Source: Pseudomonadota bacterium (GTDB lineage Bacteria > Pseudomonadota > Alphaproteobacteria > Sphingomonadales > Sphingomonadaceae). From it: a stretch of 32,750 bases of DNA. Positions within the stretch are counted from its first letter, which is position 1. Each line of letters starts with the position of its first letter. The position numbers were made by a program, and so were the translations under genes. The notes under the pieces were generated by a model, which saw only the letters and a program-made list of their open reading frames with translations, was not told the DNA's origin and made no database searches. Below are positions 14,851-22,553 of the stretch, piece by piece. The stretch lies in assembly GCA_023445495.1 (NCBI GenBank), contig JAEXLC010000169.1, forward strand, positions 1-32,750, given 5' to 3'.

Positions 14851-17550
14851 GTGACTGACACGCATCTTCCTCCCGATCTCGCCCCAGATCTTCTTGGCGC
14901 CGTATCGAGGGCCCGTGCGCATGCGCCGTTCCTCGACCATCTGCTCACGCGCGAGGCCGCGCTGGTGGCTGGCCTCGAGTCCGCGCTCGCGGATCCCCGC
15001 GCCGCCGCTGCCGCCATCGCCGATGAACTGAGCGAGGGCGCACGGCTGCGCATCGAGCGTCGCCGGCTGGCCCTTATCGTCGCGCTGGGCGATCTCTCGG
15101 GCCGGTTCGACCTCACTCGTGTCACCCATTTGCTCAGCGATTTCGCCGACGATGCGCTGGACCGTGCGATCCGCGCGGCAATCCTCGAGCGCACGCCCGA
15201 CGCCGAGCCGCGCGGCTTTGCGGCGATCGCGCTCGGCAAGCAGGGCAGCCGCGAGCTCAACTATTCCTCGGACATCGATCCGATCCTGATCTTCGATCCC
15301 GAGACCTTGCCCTGCCGTCCGCGCGAGGATGTGCAGGAAGCCGCGGTGCGGATCGGCCGGCGGGTGGTCGAGCTGCTCCAGACCCGCGACGAGCATGGCT
15401 ATGTGCTGCGCGTCGATCTGCGCCTGCGCCCGTCGCCCGAAGTCACGCCGATCGTGCTGCCGGTCGAGGCGGCGATTTCCTATTATGAGAGCCAGGCGCT
15501 GCCTTGGGAGCGTGCCGCCTTCATCCGCGCTCGCGCCTGCGCCGGCGACCTGTCGCTCGGCGGCTATTTCCTCGACGCGATCCGCCCGTTCGTCTGGCGT
15601 CGGGCGCTCGATTTCGGCACGATCCGCGAGATCCGCGACATCAGCCGCCGCATCCGCAATCATTATTCGCAGGCCCAGGCGTTCGGCCCCGGCTATGATC
15701 TCAAGCGGGGCAGGGGCGGCATCCGCGAAGTCGAGTTCTTCGCCCAGATCCACCAGCTTATCCATGGCGGCCGCGAACCCGCGCTGCGTGCCCCCGCCAC
15801 CCGCGATGCGCTCGCCGCGCTGGCCGAGGCCGGGCGGATCGGCGCCGACGAAGCGCGCGACCTCACCGCCGCCTATGTCCAGCTCCGGACGATCGAGCAT
15901 CGCCTGCAGATGGTCGATGATCGCCAGACCCACGAGCTGCCCGAGAACCTGGCCTCGCTCGACAATGTCGCGCGGCTCCACGGGCTAGAAGACGGCGGTG
16001 CGCTGACGTCGCTGCTCCAGCCCTATGTCACTCGCGTCGGCACGATCTATGACGGCCTCGCCGGCGAGGAGGAACAACGCCTGCCCAGCGAAGCCGCACC
16101 GCTGGAGGCGCAGCTCACCGCCGCCGGCTTCGAGCGCCCCGACGGCGCCACTCGCATCGTTCAGGGCTGGCGTGCGGGCACCTATCCGGCGCTGCGCACC
16201 CCCGCCGCCCGCGAGGCGCTGGAATCGGTACTGCCTGGCCTGATCCAGGCCTTTTCGCGGGCGCCGGACACCGTCCATGCGATAACCCGCTTCGACGCGA
16301 TGCTCTCGCGGCTGCCCAGCGCGATCAACTTCTTCCGCCTGCTAGAGGCCCAGCCCGGCATGGCGCAACTGCTAGGCCAGATCCTCTCGCTGGCACCGAC
16401 GCTGGCGGAGCAGCTGGGCCGCCGCGCCGAATTGCTCGACGGGCTGATCGACGCCACAGCGCTCGAACCGGTGCCTGACATCGAGACGCTGGCGGCCGGC
16501 ATGCGCCGCTGGGAGCCGGGCTCGGACTATCAGTACCAGCTCGAGTTCGTCCGCCGTTTCGTCAACGAGAAGCGCTTCGCCCTGGGCGCCCAGATCGTCG
16601 CCGGCGCGAGCGATCCGCTCGAAGTCTCGGCCGGCTATGCCCGCGTTGCCGAGGCGGCGATCGAGACGCTGGCGGATGCGACGGTCGCGGAATTCTCGCG
16701 CAATCACGGCGCGGTACCGGAGAGCGAGCTGGTGATCCTCGCGCTCGGCCGGATGGGCGGGCAGGCGCTCACCCACGCCTCGGACCTCGATCTCGTCTAT
16801 CTCTTCACCGGCGACTATGCGGCGGAGAGCGACGGCGCCAAGCCGCTCGGCGCGGTGATGTACTACAACCGGCTCGGCCAGCGCGTCACCGCCGCGCTGT
16901 CGGTGCCGACGCCCGCCGGGCCGCTCTACGAAGTCGATACCCGGCTGCGCCCCTCGGGCGCGCAGGGGCCGCTGGTAGTATCGCTCGAAGGCTTCGAGAA
17001 ATATCAGCGCGAGGATGCCTGGACCTGGGAGCATATGGCACTCACCCGCGCTCGGCCGGTCTATGGCTCGCCGGTCGCGCGCGCGAAGGTGCAGGCGATC
17101 ATCGATGACGTGCTGGGCGGGGCCCGGCCGGAGCGCGACATTCCCGCCGAGGCCGCGAAGATGCGTGCCGACATGGCTGGCCACAAGCCTCCCCAGGGTC
17201 CGCTCGACGCCAAGCTGCTGCCCGGCGGCCTGGTCGACCTCGAATTCGCGGTCCATGTCACCCAGCTCGTCTACCGGACGGGGTTCGAGCCGCGCCTCGG
17301 CCCGGCGATCGACGAGCTGGCCGGGCAGGGGCTGCTGCCGCCGTCGATGCGCGCCGCGCATGATTTCCTCACCCGGCTGCTGGTGACGATGCGCCTCGTC
17401 GCGCCCGACGCGCAGGAGCCGCGCGCGCCTACCCAGGCGCTGATCGCCCGTGCGCTCCGGCTGGAGAGCTGGGACGAGGTGGTTGCGCAGCTGGAGCAGA
17501 CCCGGCAGGAGGTCCGCCATTGCTGGGCCGCGGTCAGCGGCGCGGCCTGA
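14851..17550 (+). CDS. glnE: Bifunctional glutamine synthetase adenylyltransferase/deadenylase
   Basis: An 899-residue enzyme that adds AMP to, and removes AMP from, glutamine synthetase in response to PII protein. The two nucleotidyltransferase domains are visible. The first has LGKQGSRELNYSSDIDPILI (about 128-147), followed by FGTIREIRDI and RGRGGIREVEFFAQ. The second has LGRMGGQALTHASDLDLVYL (about 631-650), followed by LLPGGLVDLEFAVHVTQL. I chose the GTG at 14851, which has AGGTGA about 8 bases upstream; an in-frame GTG at 14794 would add 19 residues. It heads a tight run with bcp, a small secreted protein and a DUF455 protein. The length is slightly below the usual 930-980. Confidence 0.94.
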   Translation: MTDTHLPPDLAPDLLGAVSRARAHAPFLDHLLTREAALVAGLESALADPRAAAAAIADELSEGARLRIERRRLALIVALGDLSGRFDLTRVTHLLSDFADDALDRAIRAAILERTPDAEPRGFAAIALGKQGSRELNYSSDIDPILIFDPETLPCRPREDVQEAAVRIGRRVVELLQTRDEHGYVLRVDLRLRPSPEVTPIVLPVEAAISYYESQALPWERAAFIRARACAGDLSLGGYFLDAIRPFVWRRALDFGTIREIRDISRRIRNHYSQAQAFGPGYDLKRGRGGIREVEFFAQIHQLIHGGREPALRAPATRDALAALAEAGRIGADEARDLTAAYVQLRTIEHRLQMVDDRQTHELPENLASLDNVARLHGLEDGGALTSLLQPYVTRVGTIYDGLAGEEEQRLPSEAAPLEAQLTAAGFERPDGATRIVQGWRAGTYPALRTPAAREALESVLPGLIQAFSRAPDTVHAITRFDAMLSRLPSAINFFRLLEAQPGMAQLLGQILSLAPTLAEQLGRRAELLDGLIDATALEPVPDIETLAAGMRRWEPGSDYQYQLEFVRRFVNEKRFALGAQIVAGASDPLEVSAGYARVAEAAIETLADATVAEFSRNHGAVPESELVILALGRMGGQALTHASDLDLVYLFTGDYAAESDGAKPLGAVMYYNRLGQRVTAALSVPTPAGPLYEVDTRLRPSGAQGPLVVSLEGFEKYQREDAWTWEHMALTRARPVYGSPVARAKVQAIIDDVLGGARPERDIPAEAAKMRADMAGHKPPQGPLDAKLLPGGLVDLEFAVHVTQLVYRTGFEPRLGPAIDELAGQGLLPPSMRAAHDFLTRLLVTMRLVAPDAQEPRAPTQALIARALRLESWDEVVAQLEQTRQEVRHCWAAVSGAA

Positions 17551-17560
17551 GGAGATTCAC

Positions 17561-18034
17561 ATGGCACTGGAAGAAGGCGAGAAGATTCCGGCGGTCAGCC
17601 TCGACGGCACCGAGGGCGAGGCGATCGCGCTGGCCGACAAGATCGGCCACCCCTTCGTCCTCTATTTCTATCCGAAGGACGACACCTCGGGCTGCACGCG
17701 CGAGGCGCAGGACTTCTCGGCGCTGATCCCCGAATTCACTGCGCTCGGTGCCGAAGTGCTGGGCGTGTCGAAGGATCCGCCGATTAAGCACCAGAAGTTC
17801 ATCAACAAATACGACCTCACTGTGCCGCTCGCCACCGATACCTCGGGCGCGGCGATGGAGGCGTTCGGCGTGTGGGTGGAGAAGCAACTCTACGGCAAGC
17901 GCTATATGGGTATCGATCGCTCGACCTTCCTGTTCGACGCCGAGGGCAAGCTGTTCCGCGCCTGGCGCCGCGTCCGCGTACCCGGCCACGCCGTCGACGT
18001 GCTCGAATCGATCAAGGAAATGCAGGCCGGCTGA
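17561..18034 (+). CDS. bcp: Thioredoxin-dependent peroxiredoxin (Bcp/PrxQ type), one-cysteine form
   Basis: A 157-residue peroxiredoxin that reduces hydrogen peroxide and organic peroxides in the cytoplasm. FVLYFYPKDDTSGCTREAQD (about 32-51) holds the peroxidatic Cys45. The resolving Cys found five residues later in E. coli Bcp is absent, and no other cysteine is present in the protein. It must therefore be recycled as a 1-Cys enzyme. DRSTFLFDAEGKL is the usual late strand. GGAGATTC lies before the ATG at 17561, 10 bp after glnE. Its stop overlaps the start of the next gene as TGATG. Confidence 0.93.
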   Translation: MALEEGEKIPAVSLDGTEGEAIALADKIGHPFVLYFYPKDDTSGCTREAQDFSALIPEFTALGAEVLGVSKDPPIKHQKFINKYDLTVPLATDTSGAAMEAFGVWVEKQLYGKRYMGIDRSTFLFDAEGKLFRAWRRVRVPGHAVDVLESIKEMQAG

Positions 18035-18363
18035 TGCGCTGGCTGCTCGCCCTGGCAGCGGCATCGTCGCTCATGGCTCCGGCGCAGGCGCAGGACCTGC
18101 CGGCGGTGCCGCGCGCGCTGCTCAACACGGCGGCGCTGGTCTGCGTGAAGATCGACCGCGAGGGTAAGGTGGACGCCTTCCTGCTCGATTCGAAGGGCGA
18201 TGCGGCGCGCGACAAGGCGGTGCTCGACTGGGTACGCGGGCTCAAATGGCCGGCCGGCGACGGGGAGGGGCGCAACCGCTGGTTCCCGATGCCGGTGCAG
18301 TTCGGCGACGTCCCCGCTCCCGAGATGCCTGCAGGCTGCGCCCCCGGATCGGACCGTACCTGA
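18034..18363 (+). CDS. Small secreted protein of unknown function
   Basis: A 109-residue protein with a clear Sec signal peptide (MRWLLALAAASSLMAPAQAQ, cleavage after AQA). The mature part has two cysteines (LVCVKI and PAGCAPG). A TonB-like C-terminal fold may be hinted at by the spacing of VCVKIDREGKVDAFLLDSKG and ALDWV/VLDWVRGLKWP, but this is weak. The start overlaps the bcp stop, and the next start lies 1 bp after its stop, so it is in the glnE-bcp run. I do not recognise the family. Confidence 0.7.
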   Translation: MRWLLALAAASSLMAPAQAQDLPAVPRALLNTAALVCVKIDREGKVDAFLLDSKGDAARDKAVLDWVRGLKWPAGDGEGRNRWFPMPVQFGDVPAPEMPAGCAPGSDRT

Positions 18364-18364
18364 C

Positions 18365-19162
18365 ATGGCCCGCAGCGTTGCCGAAGCCTGCCGCGCGGTA
18401 CTCACCGCGGCGGCTCCTGCCGACAAGGTCAAGGCCGCCCGCGCCGCCGCGCGCGACTGGCGGCTGGGCCGGCTCGCGTTCGCGTTCGACGTGGCGATGC
18501 CCGATCGGCCAGCGCGCCCGGAGCAGCCCGAACTGCTGCCGCCCAACCGCATGCCCAAGCGCGGCAAGGGCGGGTCCGAGCGCGGCCGCGTCGCACTGAT
18601 CCACGCACTCGCCCATATCGAATTCTCCGCGATCGACCTGGCGTTCGACGCGGTGGGGCGGTTCGGCGGTGAGTTTCCGCGTGGCTTCACCGATGACTGG
18701 ATGGGGGTGGGGGCCGACGAAGCGATGCACTTCGCCCTGCTCGATCGGCGGCTGAAAAGCCTCGGCAGCTTCTATGGCGCGATGCCCGCGCATGACGGGC
18801 TGTGGGACGCCGCTGCGGAGACCGCGCATGATTCGCTCGCCCGGCTCGCCGTCGTCCCGATGGTGCTGGAAGCGCGCGGGCTGGACGTCACGCCCGCCAC
18901 GATCGAGCGATTTTCGGCGGCAGATGATGTGGTTACGACCCGGATCCTCACACGGATCGTGAACGATGAAATTCGCCATGTCCGGGCGGGAACCACCTGG
19001 TTCGAATCGCGTTGTCGCGAATTGAACCGTGTCCCGCATGCAACATGGCATGCGCTGGTTGCACGTCACTTTCGCGGAGCAATTAAGCCACCGTTCAACG
19101 ACTCGGCGCGCGACTCAGCCGGTTTGTCCCGGGAATATTACCAACCTCTTGCGACGCGCTGA
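18365..19162 (+). CDS. DUF455 family ferritin-like protein
   Basis: A 265-residue all-helical protein of the DUF455 ferritin-like group. Putative metal ligands are HIEFSAIDLAFD (about 83-94), ADEAMHFALLDRRL (about 117-130) and NDEIRHVRAGTTWF (about 200-213). The E..H and E.xxH spacing is that of a di-iron four-helix bundle. VVPMVLEARGLDVTP is another family signature. The enzymatic reaction is unknown. It starts 1 bp after the preceding stop and ends the glnE run. 123 bp without a clear signal follow before the M23 gene. Confidence 0.85.
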   Translation: MARSVAEACRAVLTAAAPADKVKAARAAARDWRLGRLAFAFDVAMPDRPARPEQPELLPPNRMPKRGKGGSERGRVALIHALAHIEFSAIDLAFDAVGRFGGEFPRGFTDDWMGVGADEAMHFALLDRRLKSLGSFYGAMPAHDGLWDAAAETAHDSLARLAVVPMVLEARGLDVTPATIERFSAADDVVTTRILTRIVNDEIRHVRAGTTWFESRCRELNRVPHATWHALVARHFRGAIKPPFNDSARDSAGLSREYYQPLATR

Positions 19163-19285
19163 TCCATCTGGCCAAAAGCCACCCGTCCAGAAGGCGGAGG
19201 GGCTGCTTGCTGCGACAGTGGATAAATGAAGTACGGTCGCCGGGTCGCGTTTCGGTGCTGACTTCCATGAACTTGCCGGGGAATC

Positions 19286-20476
19286 ATGGCCAAGGCGTCG
19301 AACACCAAAACCGCTACTGCCGCGCAGCGGTTCCGTGCTTTCTTCACTACCCGCGATTTTATTTTTCATGACGGCCGCGATCTGAAGCGCTTCAGCATCG
19401 CCGGACGCACCCAGGCGCTGCTCGCCGGCGTCGGCACCGTCACCGTGCTGTTCTCCGCCTATGGCGTGGCCCAGGCCGCGGTCGGCGCGATCGCGATCAG
19501 CGGCGTCACCGGCACCCCGGCCTCGCCCGAGGCGCAGGTCGCCCAGATGCGCGAGCAGGTCGAGAAGATGCAGGCCGATGTCGCCGCCGCCAAGGAGGCA
19601 GCCCGCCTCCAGGCCGCGCGTGTCGAGCAGCATCAGGCCCTGATCAGCGCCACGCTCACCGGCAAGGGCGACCGCGCCGTGATCGAGCAGCCGCTCCCCA
19701 ACGCGGGCGCCCGCACCAGCGCCGTCGCCAGCGAAGTCCTCGCCCCGCTCAAGCAGGTCGAGGCCCGCCAGGTCGCGATGGCCGGCCAGGCGCGCGCCGC
19801 CGGCGAAGCCCGGTACCAGCGCACCGCCGGCGAGCTCCGCCGCCTCGGCCTCTCGCCCGAGCGCTACGTCAAGGTTCCCGCGATGGGCGGCCCGTACGAG
19901 CCGATCGACAATGACGGCGCCAATGGCAGCGACGCTTCGGCCGAAGCCGCCGACGCCCAGTTCCGCGCGCTGTTCGTCACCTGGAAGAAGCTCGATGTGC
20001 TCGAGCAGACGGTGATCTCGGTCCCGTCGATGCAGCCGGTCGACAAGCTCACCTTCACGTCGAATTTCGGCGTCCGCTCGGATCCGTTCCGCGGCACCGC
20101 GGCGATGCATGCCGGTGTGGACATCCCCGGCGCGCTCGGCACTCCGATCTACGCGACCGCCGACGGCGTCATCAGCCATGCTGGCCGCCAGGGCGGCTAT
20201 GGCAACCTCGTCCAGATCAACCATGGCCGCGGCATCGAGACGCGCTATGGCCATCTCTCGAAGATCCTCGTCGCCGACAACACTCGCGTGAAGCGTGGCC
20301 AGCTGATCGGCCTGATGGGCTCGACCGGCCGCTCGACCGGCAGCCACCTCCACTATGAGGTGCGCGTCGACGGCAAGGCCGTGAACCCGATCCCCTTCCT
20401 GCAGACCGGCGAGTATCTCGCTTCGGTGCAGGATCGCGTCCAGGGCGGCGTCGGCGGCCCGGCGAAGAACAAGTAA
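19286..20476 (+). CDS. Membrane-anchored M23 family metallopeptidase
   Basis: A 396-residue cell-wall peptidase. After a basic N-terminus there is one membrane helix (about 46-70, ALLAGVGTVTVLFSAYGVAQ). A periplasmic coiled coil follows (about 85-165, e.g. QVAQMREQVEKMQADVAAAK), then a C-terminal LytM domain (about 250-385). All zinc ligands are present: HAGVDIPG (His and Asp, about 275-279) and the HxH motif SHLHYEVRVDG (about 353-363). The family cuts peptide cross-links in peptidoglycan, so this is probably an active endopeptidase rather than a degenerate activator. Its terminator is the insertion target of the transposon downstream. Confidence 0.92.
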   Translation: MAKASNTKTATAAQRFRAFFTTRDFIFHDGRDLKRFSIAGRTQALLAGVGTVTVLFSAYGVAQAAVGAIAISGVTGTPASPEAQVAQMREQVEKMQADVAAAKEAARLQAARVEQHQALISATLTGKGDRAVIEQPLPNAGARTSAVASEVLAPLKQVEARQVAMAGQARAAGEARYQRTAGELRRLGLSPERYVKVPAMGGPYEPIDNDGANGSDASAEAADAQFRALFVTWKKLDVLEQTVISVPSMQPVDKLTFTSNFGVRSDPFRGTAAMHAGVDIPGALGTPIYATADGVISHAGRQGGYGNLVQINHGRGIETRYGHLSKILVADNTRVKRGQLIGLMGSTGRSTGSHLHYEVRVDGKAVNPIPFLQTGEYLASVQDRVQGGVGGPAKNK

Positions 20477-20498
20477 GCCTGATTTCAGGAGAGGAAGA

Positions 20499-20531
20499 GG
20501 GGCTGCCCGCGAAGGCGGCCCCCTTTTCTTT
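20499..20531 (+). terminator. Terminator of the M23 gene, hit by a transposon
   Basis: GGGGCTGCC (20499-20507) pairs with GGCGGCCCC (20514-20522, one G-U) and is followed by CTTTTCTTT. The last eight bases (20524-20531) are the left target duplication of the transposon. The same eight bases recur at 23545-23552. Confidence 0.85.
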
Positions 20532-20553
20532 GGCGTTTATATACTTTGCAAAC
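20532..20553 (+). repeat. Left terminal inverted repeat of the transposon
   Basis: 22 bp, starting GGCGTTTATATACTTTGC. It differs from the right end at position 13 only. The stop codon of the first passenger gene lies at its inner edge (20553-20555). Confidence 0.92.
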
Positions 20554-20726
20554 TAGCCAGCGTTTCGCATGGCGTCGGCGGCCTTCTCGGCCTCCTCTTC
20601 GCTGTCGTAGCGCTCGGCTAGAATGTTGCGGTGGAGGACATCCCCCTTCAGCTGGCGATGAACGACGAACCAGTCCCCCATCGTCTCGTTGAAGCTAACT
20701 TCGTACCCTTCGGGCTCATGCGTCAT
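20553..20726 (-). CDS. Small hypothetical passenger protein
   Basis: A 57-residue protein (begins MTHEPEGYEVSFNETMGDWF). It contains a pattern of short strands followed by a glutamate-rich helix (ERYDSEEEAEKAADAMRNAG). GAGAGGGG lies about 7 bases before the ATG on this strand, so it is a good gene despite its length. The stop codon touches the left terminal repeat. It is the last of four co-oriented genes in the transposon. I do not recognise the family. Confidence 0.7.
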   Translation of the reverse strand: MTHEPEGYEVSFNETMGDWFVVHRQLKGDVLHRNILAERYDSEEEAEKAADAMRNAG

Positions 20727-20738
20727 GGCTATCCCCTC

Positions 20739-20948
20739 TCAGACGTTAGGCATCTGCGTCACTACGAGGCGAACGGCAGAATGGTCATGCGCTTCGATCG
20801 CGTCTTTCAGCGCGGGCCAGTGTTCGACGGCGAGCACCTGATAGCGATCAGCTGGGACCACAATTTGCTCGCCGATCCGGGGCAGGGTCACAAAGGCCCA
20901 GTCCCCAAGCCAGTTGCCATCTTCCTCTTTGAGGGTGGCAACGATCAC
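20739..20948 (-). CDS. Small hypothetical passenger protein
   Basis: A 69-residue protein starting at a GTG (20946-20948) that overlaps the stop of the gene before it as GTGA, so translation is probably coupled. It contains GDWAFVTLPRIGEQIVVPAD and VLAVEHWPALKDAIEAHDHS, which suggests a small beta-barrel followed by a strand-helix unit. The function is unknown. It lies 12 bp upstream of the 57-residue gene. Confidence 0.7.
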   Translation of the reverse strand: MIVATLKEEDGNWLGDWAFVTLPRIGEQIVVPADRYQVLAVEHWPALKDAIEAHDHSAVRLVVTQMPNV

Positions 20949-21088
20949 TCAGCATCCTCGCCGGGTTCAGCTTCCGGCTTCTGCTTGGCGATCTTCGTGA
21001 GCGCCTGATCCCAGCGCGCCTCATCTTCATCGCACTCCAGGTCGCGCGCGGCCTGCTTGAACTTCTCGCTCTGTGCCTGGTCCGCCAT
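20945..21088 (-). CDS. Small acidic hypothetical passenger protein
   Basis: A 47-residue, mostly helical and acidic protein (MADQAQSEKFKQAARDLECD, then DEARWDQALTKIAKQ and an acidic tail). The ATG at 21086-21088 has AAGGAGCATC before it. A longer in-frame start at 21214 has no support. Its stop overlaps the next gene's GTG. Proteins with this KFKxAARxLExDxDEARxD pattern occur widely as small hypothetical proteins in Proteobacteria; their role is unknown to me. Confidence 0.72.
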   Translation of the reverse strand: MADQAQSEKFKQAARDLECDEDEARWDQALTKIAKQKPEAEPGEDAE

Positions 21089-21128
21089 CCGATGCTCCTT
21101 TCCGGCGAATATAAACCCAGGCGCTGGT

Positions 21129-21407
21129 TCAGGGAAGCTGGGTGACCATTTGGTCTGGCTTCGTTTCCTGCGCCTCCCGGCGGGCCGACTGGCACTCAAT
21201 CGCGGTCGCGACATCGCGTTCGTGATAGGCTTCCCCGTTGCCAGCTTCTAGGTAAGCCTCCACCACCTTCCGGCCTTCACCACAAATTGCGTCGGCATCG
21301 CCATTCCGCTTGACGATTTCGTACCGCTTTTCCTCCTTCGTGATTTTGTCGGCGCAGCCCGTTGCCAGCATGGCTATGGGTAACGCGACAGCTAGAGCCA
21401 CGCGCAT
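21129..21407 (-). CDS. Small lipoprotein carried by the transposon
   Basis: A 92-residue protein with a lipoprotein signal peptide (MRVALAVALPIAMLATGC, lipobox ATGC, Cys18). The mature part is charged and helical with two further cysteines (AICGEG and AIECQSAR). The ATG at 21405-21407 fits the signal peptide; a longer in-frame start at 21476 would bury it. It is the first of the four minus-strand passenger genes. The role is unknown. Confidence 0.72.
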   Translation of the reverse strand: MRVALAVALPIAMLATGCADKITKEEKRYEIVKRNGDADAICGEGRKVVEAYLEAGNGEAYHERDVATAIECQSARREAQETKPDQMVTQLP

Positions 21408-21460
21408 AGATTTTCCCGTGTTCGACCGCGCCGCCCCGACAGCCGGGACGGTTGATCGAC

Positions 21461-21550
21461 GCGAACACAGGAACACGCCTCCCGCGTATTTCCCGTAGGT
21501 CTTATATTTCGCAGGCCGCCCGGCCCGAAGCCGAGAAAGCCTGTGTTCGC
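21461..21550. repeat. Spaced 11-bp inverted repeat in the divergent passenger promoter region
   Basis: GCGAACACAGG (21461-21471) and its exact complement CCTGTGTTCGC (21540-21550) are separated by 68 bp. They lie between the divergent lipoprotein gene and the 191-residue gene. They may be regulatory sites or a long hairpin. The region holds no coding sequence that I can support. Confidence 0.5.
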
Positions 21551-21632
21551 CGCCGAGTGCGGGCTGCCCCTTCCGATCAAAGTCAGGACTGCGATGGAGT
21601 TGCTATGCCGTTCCGGGCGGGTTGGCAATGGA

Positions 21633-21647
21633 CTGCCATAGTGGCAG
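21633..21647. promoter_or_regulatory. Operator-like inverted repeat before the 191-residue passenger gene
   Basis: CTGCC-ATAGT-GGCAG ends 9 bp before the ATG at 21657. As DNA it could bind a dimeric repressor, possibly the passenger protein itself; as RNA it could block the start region. Confidence 0.4.
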
Positions 21648-21656
21648 CATTTGCGT

Positions 21657-22232
21657 ATGGGGGAACTGACTTCCGAGGGATTCGAGGATTGGCTGCATCC
21701 CAGCGATCTAGTCGAGCATTTCTATCAGCAGGGATTGGGCAACGATGGGGCAAAAGCCCGGGTGGTAGCAATGTTGAGCGACGGCCTGCTCAGAGCCGGA
21801 GCAAAGCAGTTGATCGTGAACGGGATTGATCGCGGGCACGTCCTCGTACCGCGAGACATCTGGCCAGCAGCATCGCGAACCAATGTCTGGGTTTCCGGCG
21901 ATTTTCGCCTAGCTGGCAGTAATGATGGACGGCCCTGGAGCATCAGCGCTTATGACGTGCGGATTGATCCGGAAGAACAGAGACTACCGCGCTCTAGTGC
22001 AACACATAGCGCTCCCGTAGAGCAGCCGCGCAAGCCGCTTCCTCTTCCCGACGCACGCTTAACCGCATGGGCCGAACTATTCTTCGCCACCTATCCTAAC
22101 GCCACGGAAGCGACAGCCCGACAGTCGCTCAATACGCTATTCCCCGACCACATCATTTCCCGCGAAAGGCTGCGGACAGTTCTTCCCAACAGGCGGCGAG
22201 GCCGTCCGGCGAAGAGTCAAGACGGAGATTAA
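21657..22232 (+). CDS. Passenger protein of unknown function, possible DNA-binding tail
   Basis: A 191-residue protein, the only plus-strand cargo gene. The N-terminal half (about 1-100) looks globular (DWLHPSDLVEHFYQQGLGND, then DGLLRAGAKQLIVNG). The C-terminal half has AWAELFFATYPNATEATARQ, then LFPDHIISRERLRTVLPNRR and the end GRPAKSQ. GRPAK resembles an AT-hook core, so a DNA-binding or regulatory role is possible. The ATG at 21657 is chosen; a TTG at 21651 would add two residues. I do not recognise the family. A short inverted repeat lies right before the gene. Confidence 0.72.
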   Translation: MGELTSEGFEDWLHPSDLVEHFYQQGLGNDGAKARVVAMLSDGLLRAGAKQLIVNGIDRGHVLVPRDIWPAASRTNVWVSGDFRLAGSNDGRPWSISAYDVRIDPEEQRLPRSSATHSAPVEQPRKPLPLPDARLTAWAELFFATYPNATEATARQSLNTLFPDHIISRERLRTVLPNRRRGRPAKSQDGD

Positions 22233-22280
22233 TTCGCCGAAATTTTCCGGCGAATTATCGGCGAATTTCGACGGCGAATT
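22231..22280. repeat. Cluster of four CGGCGAATT sites
   Basis: CGGCGAATT occurs in direct orientation at 22248-22256, 22259-22267 and 22272-22280, and inverted at 22231-22239. The first and second copies form a 9-bp hairpin at the stop codon of the plus-strand passenger gene. The spacing of 11 and 13 bp is close to one helical turn, like iterons or binding sites for a multimeric protein. Confidence 0.65.
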
Positions 22281-22305
22281 TCCTGCCACCTAATCGTGAC
22301 CGCGA

Positions 22306-22373
22306 GGGGGTGGCTTGGTGCGGTGGACGGTTTGCTAGCCGAGAAGCTCCGGGTTCGATTCCCGGCACCTCCA
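22306..22373 (+). pseudogene. tRNA-like element or degenerate tRNA inside the transposon
   Basis: A 7-bp acceptor-type stem pairs GGGGGTG (22306-22312) with CACCTCC (22366-22372). A perfect 5-bp T-stem with the canonical loop TTCGATT lies at 22349-22365. The total length is 68 bases, shorter than a normal tRNA, and I cannot build a correct D arm or anticodon arm from the 36 bases between. It therefore looks like a tRNA remnant, or a tRNA mimic, rather than a working tRNA. No CCA is encoded (the 3' end reads CCACAG). Confidence 0.5.
22328..22340. repeat. Direct repeat CGGTTTGCTAGCC, copy 1
   Basis: This 13-bp sequence lies in the middle of the tRNA-like element. It recurs exactly at 22431-22443, 103 bp downstream, on the other side of a strong hairpin. 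Confidence 0.65.
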
Positions 22374-22381
22374 CAGAATAA

Positions 22382-22417
22382 ATGAAGCCCCCGAGCCATT
22401 GGGTCCGGGGGCTTCAT
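22382..22417. terminator. 12-bp hairpin downstream of the tRNA-like element
   Basis: ATGAAGCCCCCG (22382-22393) pairs perfectly with CGGGGGCTTCAT (22406-22417). No T-run follows on either side, so it may be a processing or stabilising structure, or a weak terminator. Confidence 0.6.
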
Positions 22418-22430
22418 CCGCTGATGCGGG

Positions 22431-22443
22431 CGGTTTGCTAGCC
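22431..22443. repeat. Direct repeat CGGTTTGCTAGCC, copy 2
   Basis: An exact second copy of 22328-22340. The 103-bp unit between the two copies contains the T-arm of the tRNA-like element and the hairpin at 22382-22417. About 110 bp of sequence with no gene lies between here and the transposase stop codon. Confidence 0.65.
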
Positions 22444-22553
22444 AATCACGTTATAGCGGAAGCTTGAGTTGCCGTCCATGACGACGCGCACGCCGGTGCT
22501 TCTTGGTCCGCCAGCGACGGAGAGATTTGGGAGGCCGAGGTTGCTTCTTGGCC

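Noticed and set aside
22306..22373. A functional tRNA gene
   Set aside because: The T-arm and acceptor pair, but the length is 68 bases and no valid D arm or anticodon arm can be drawn.
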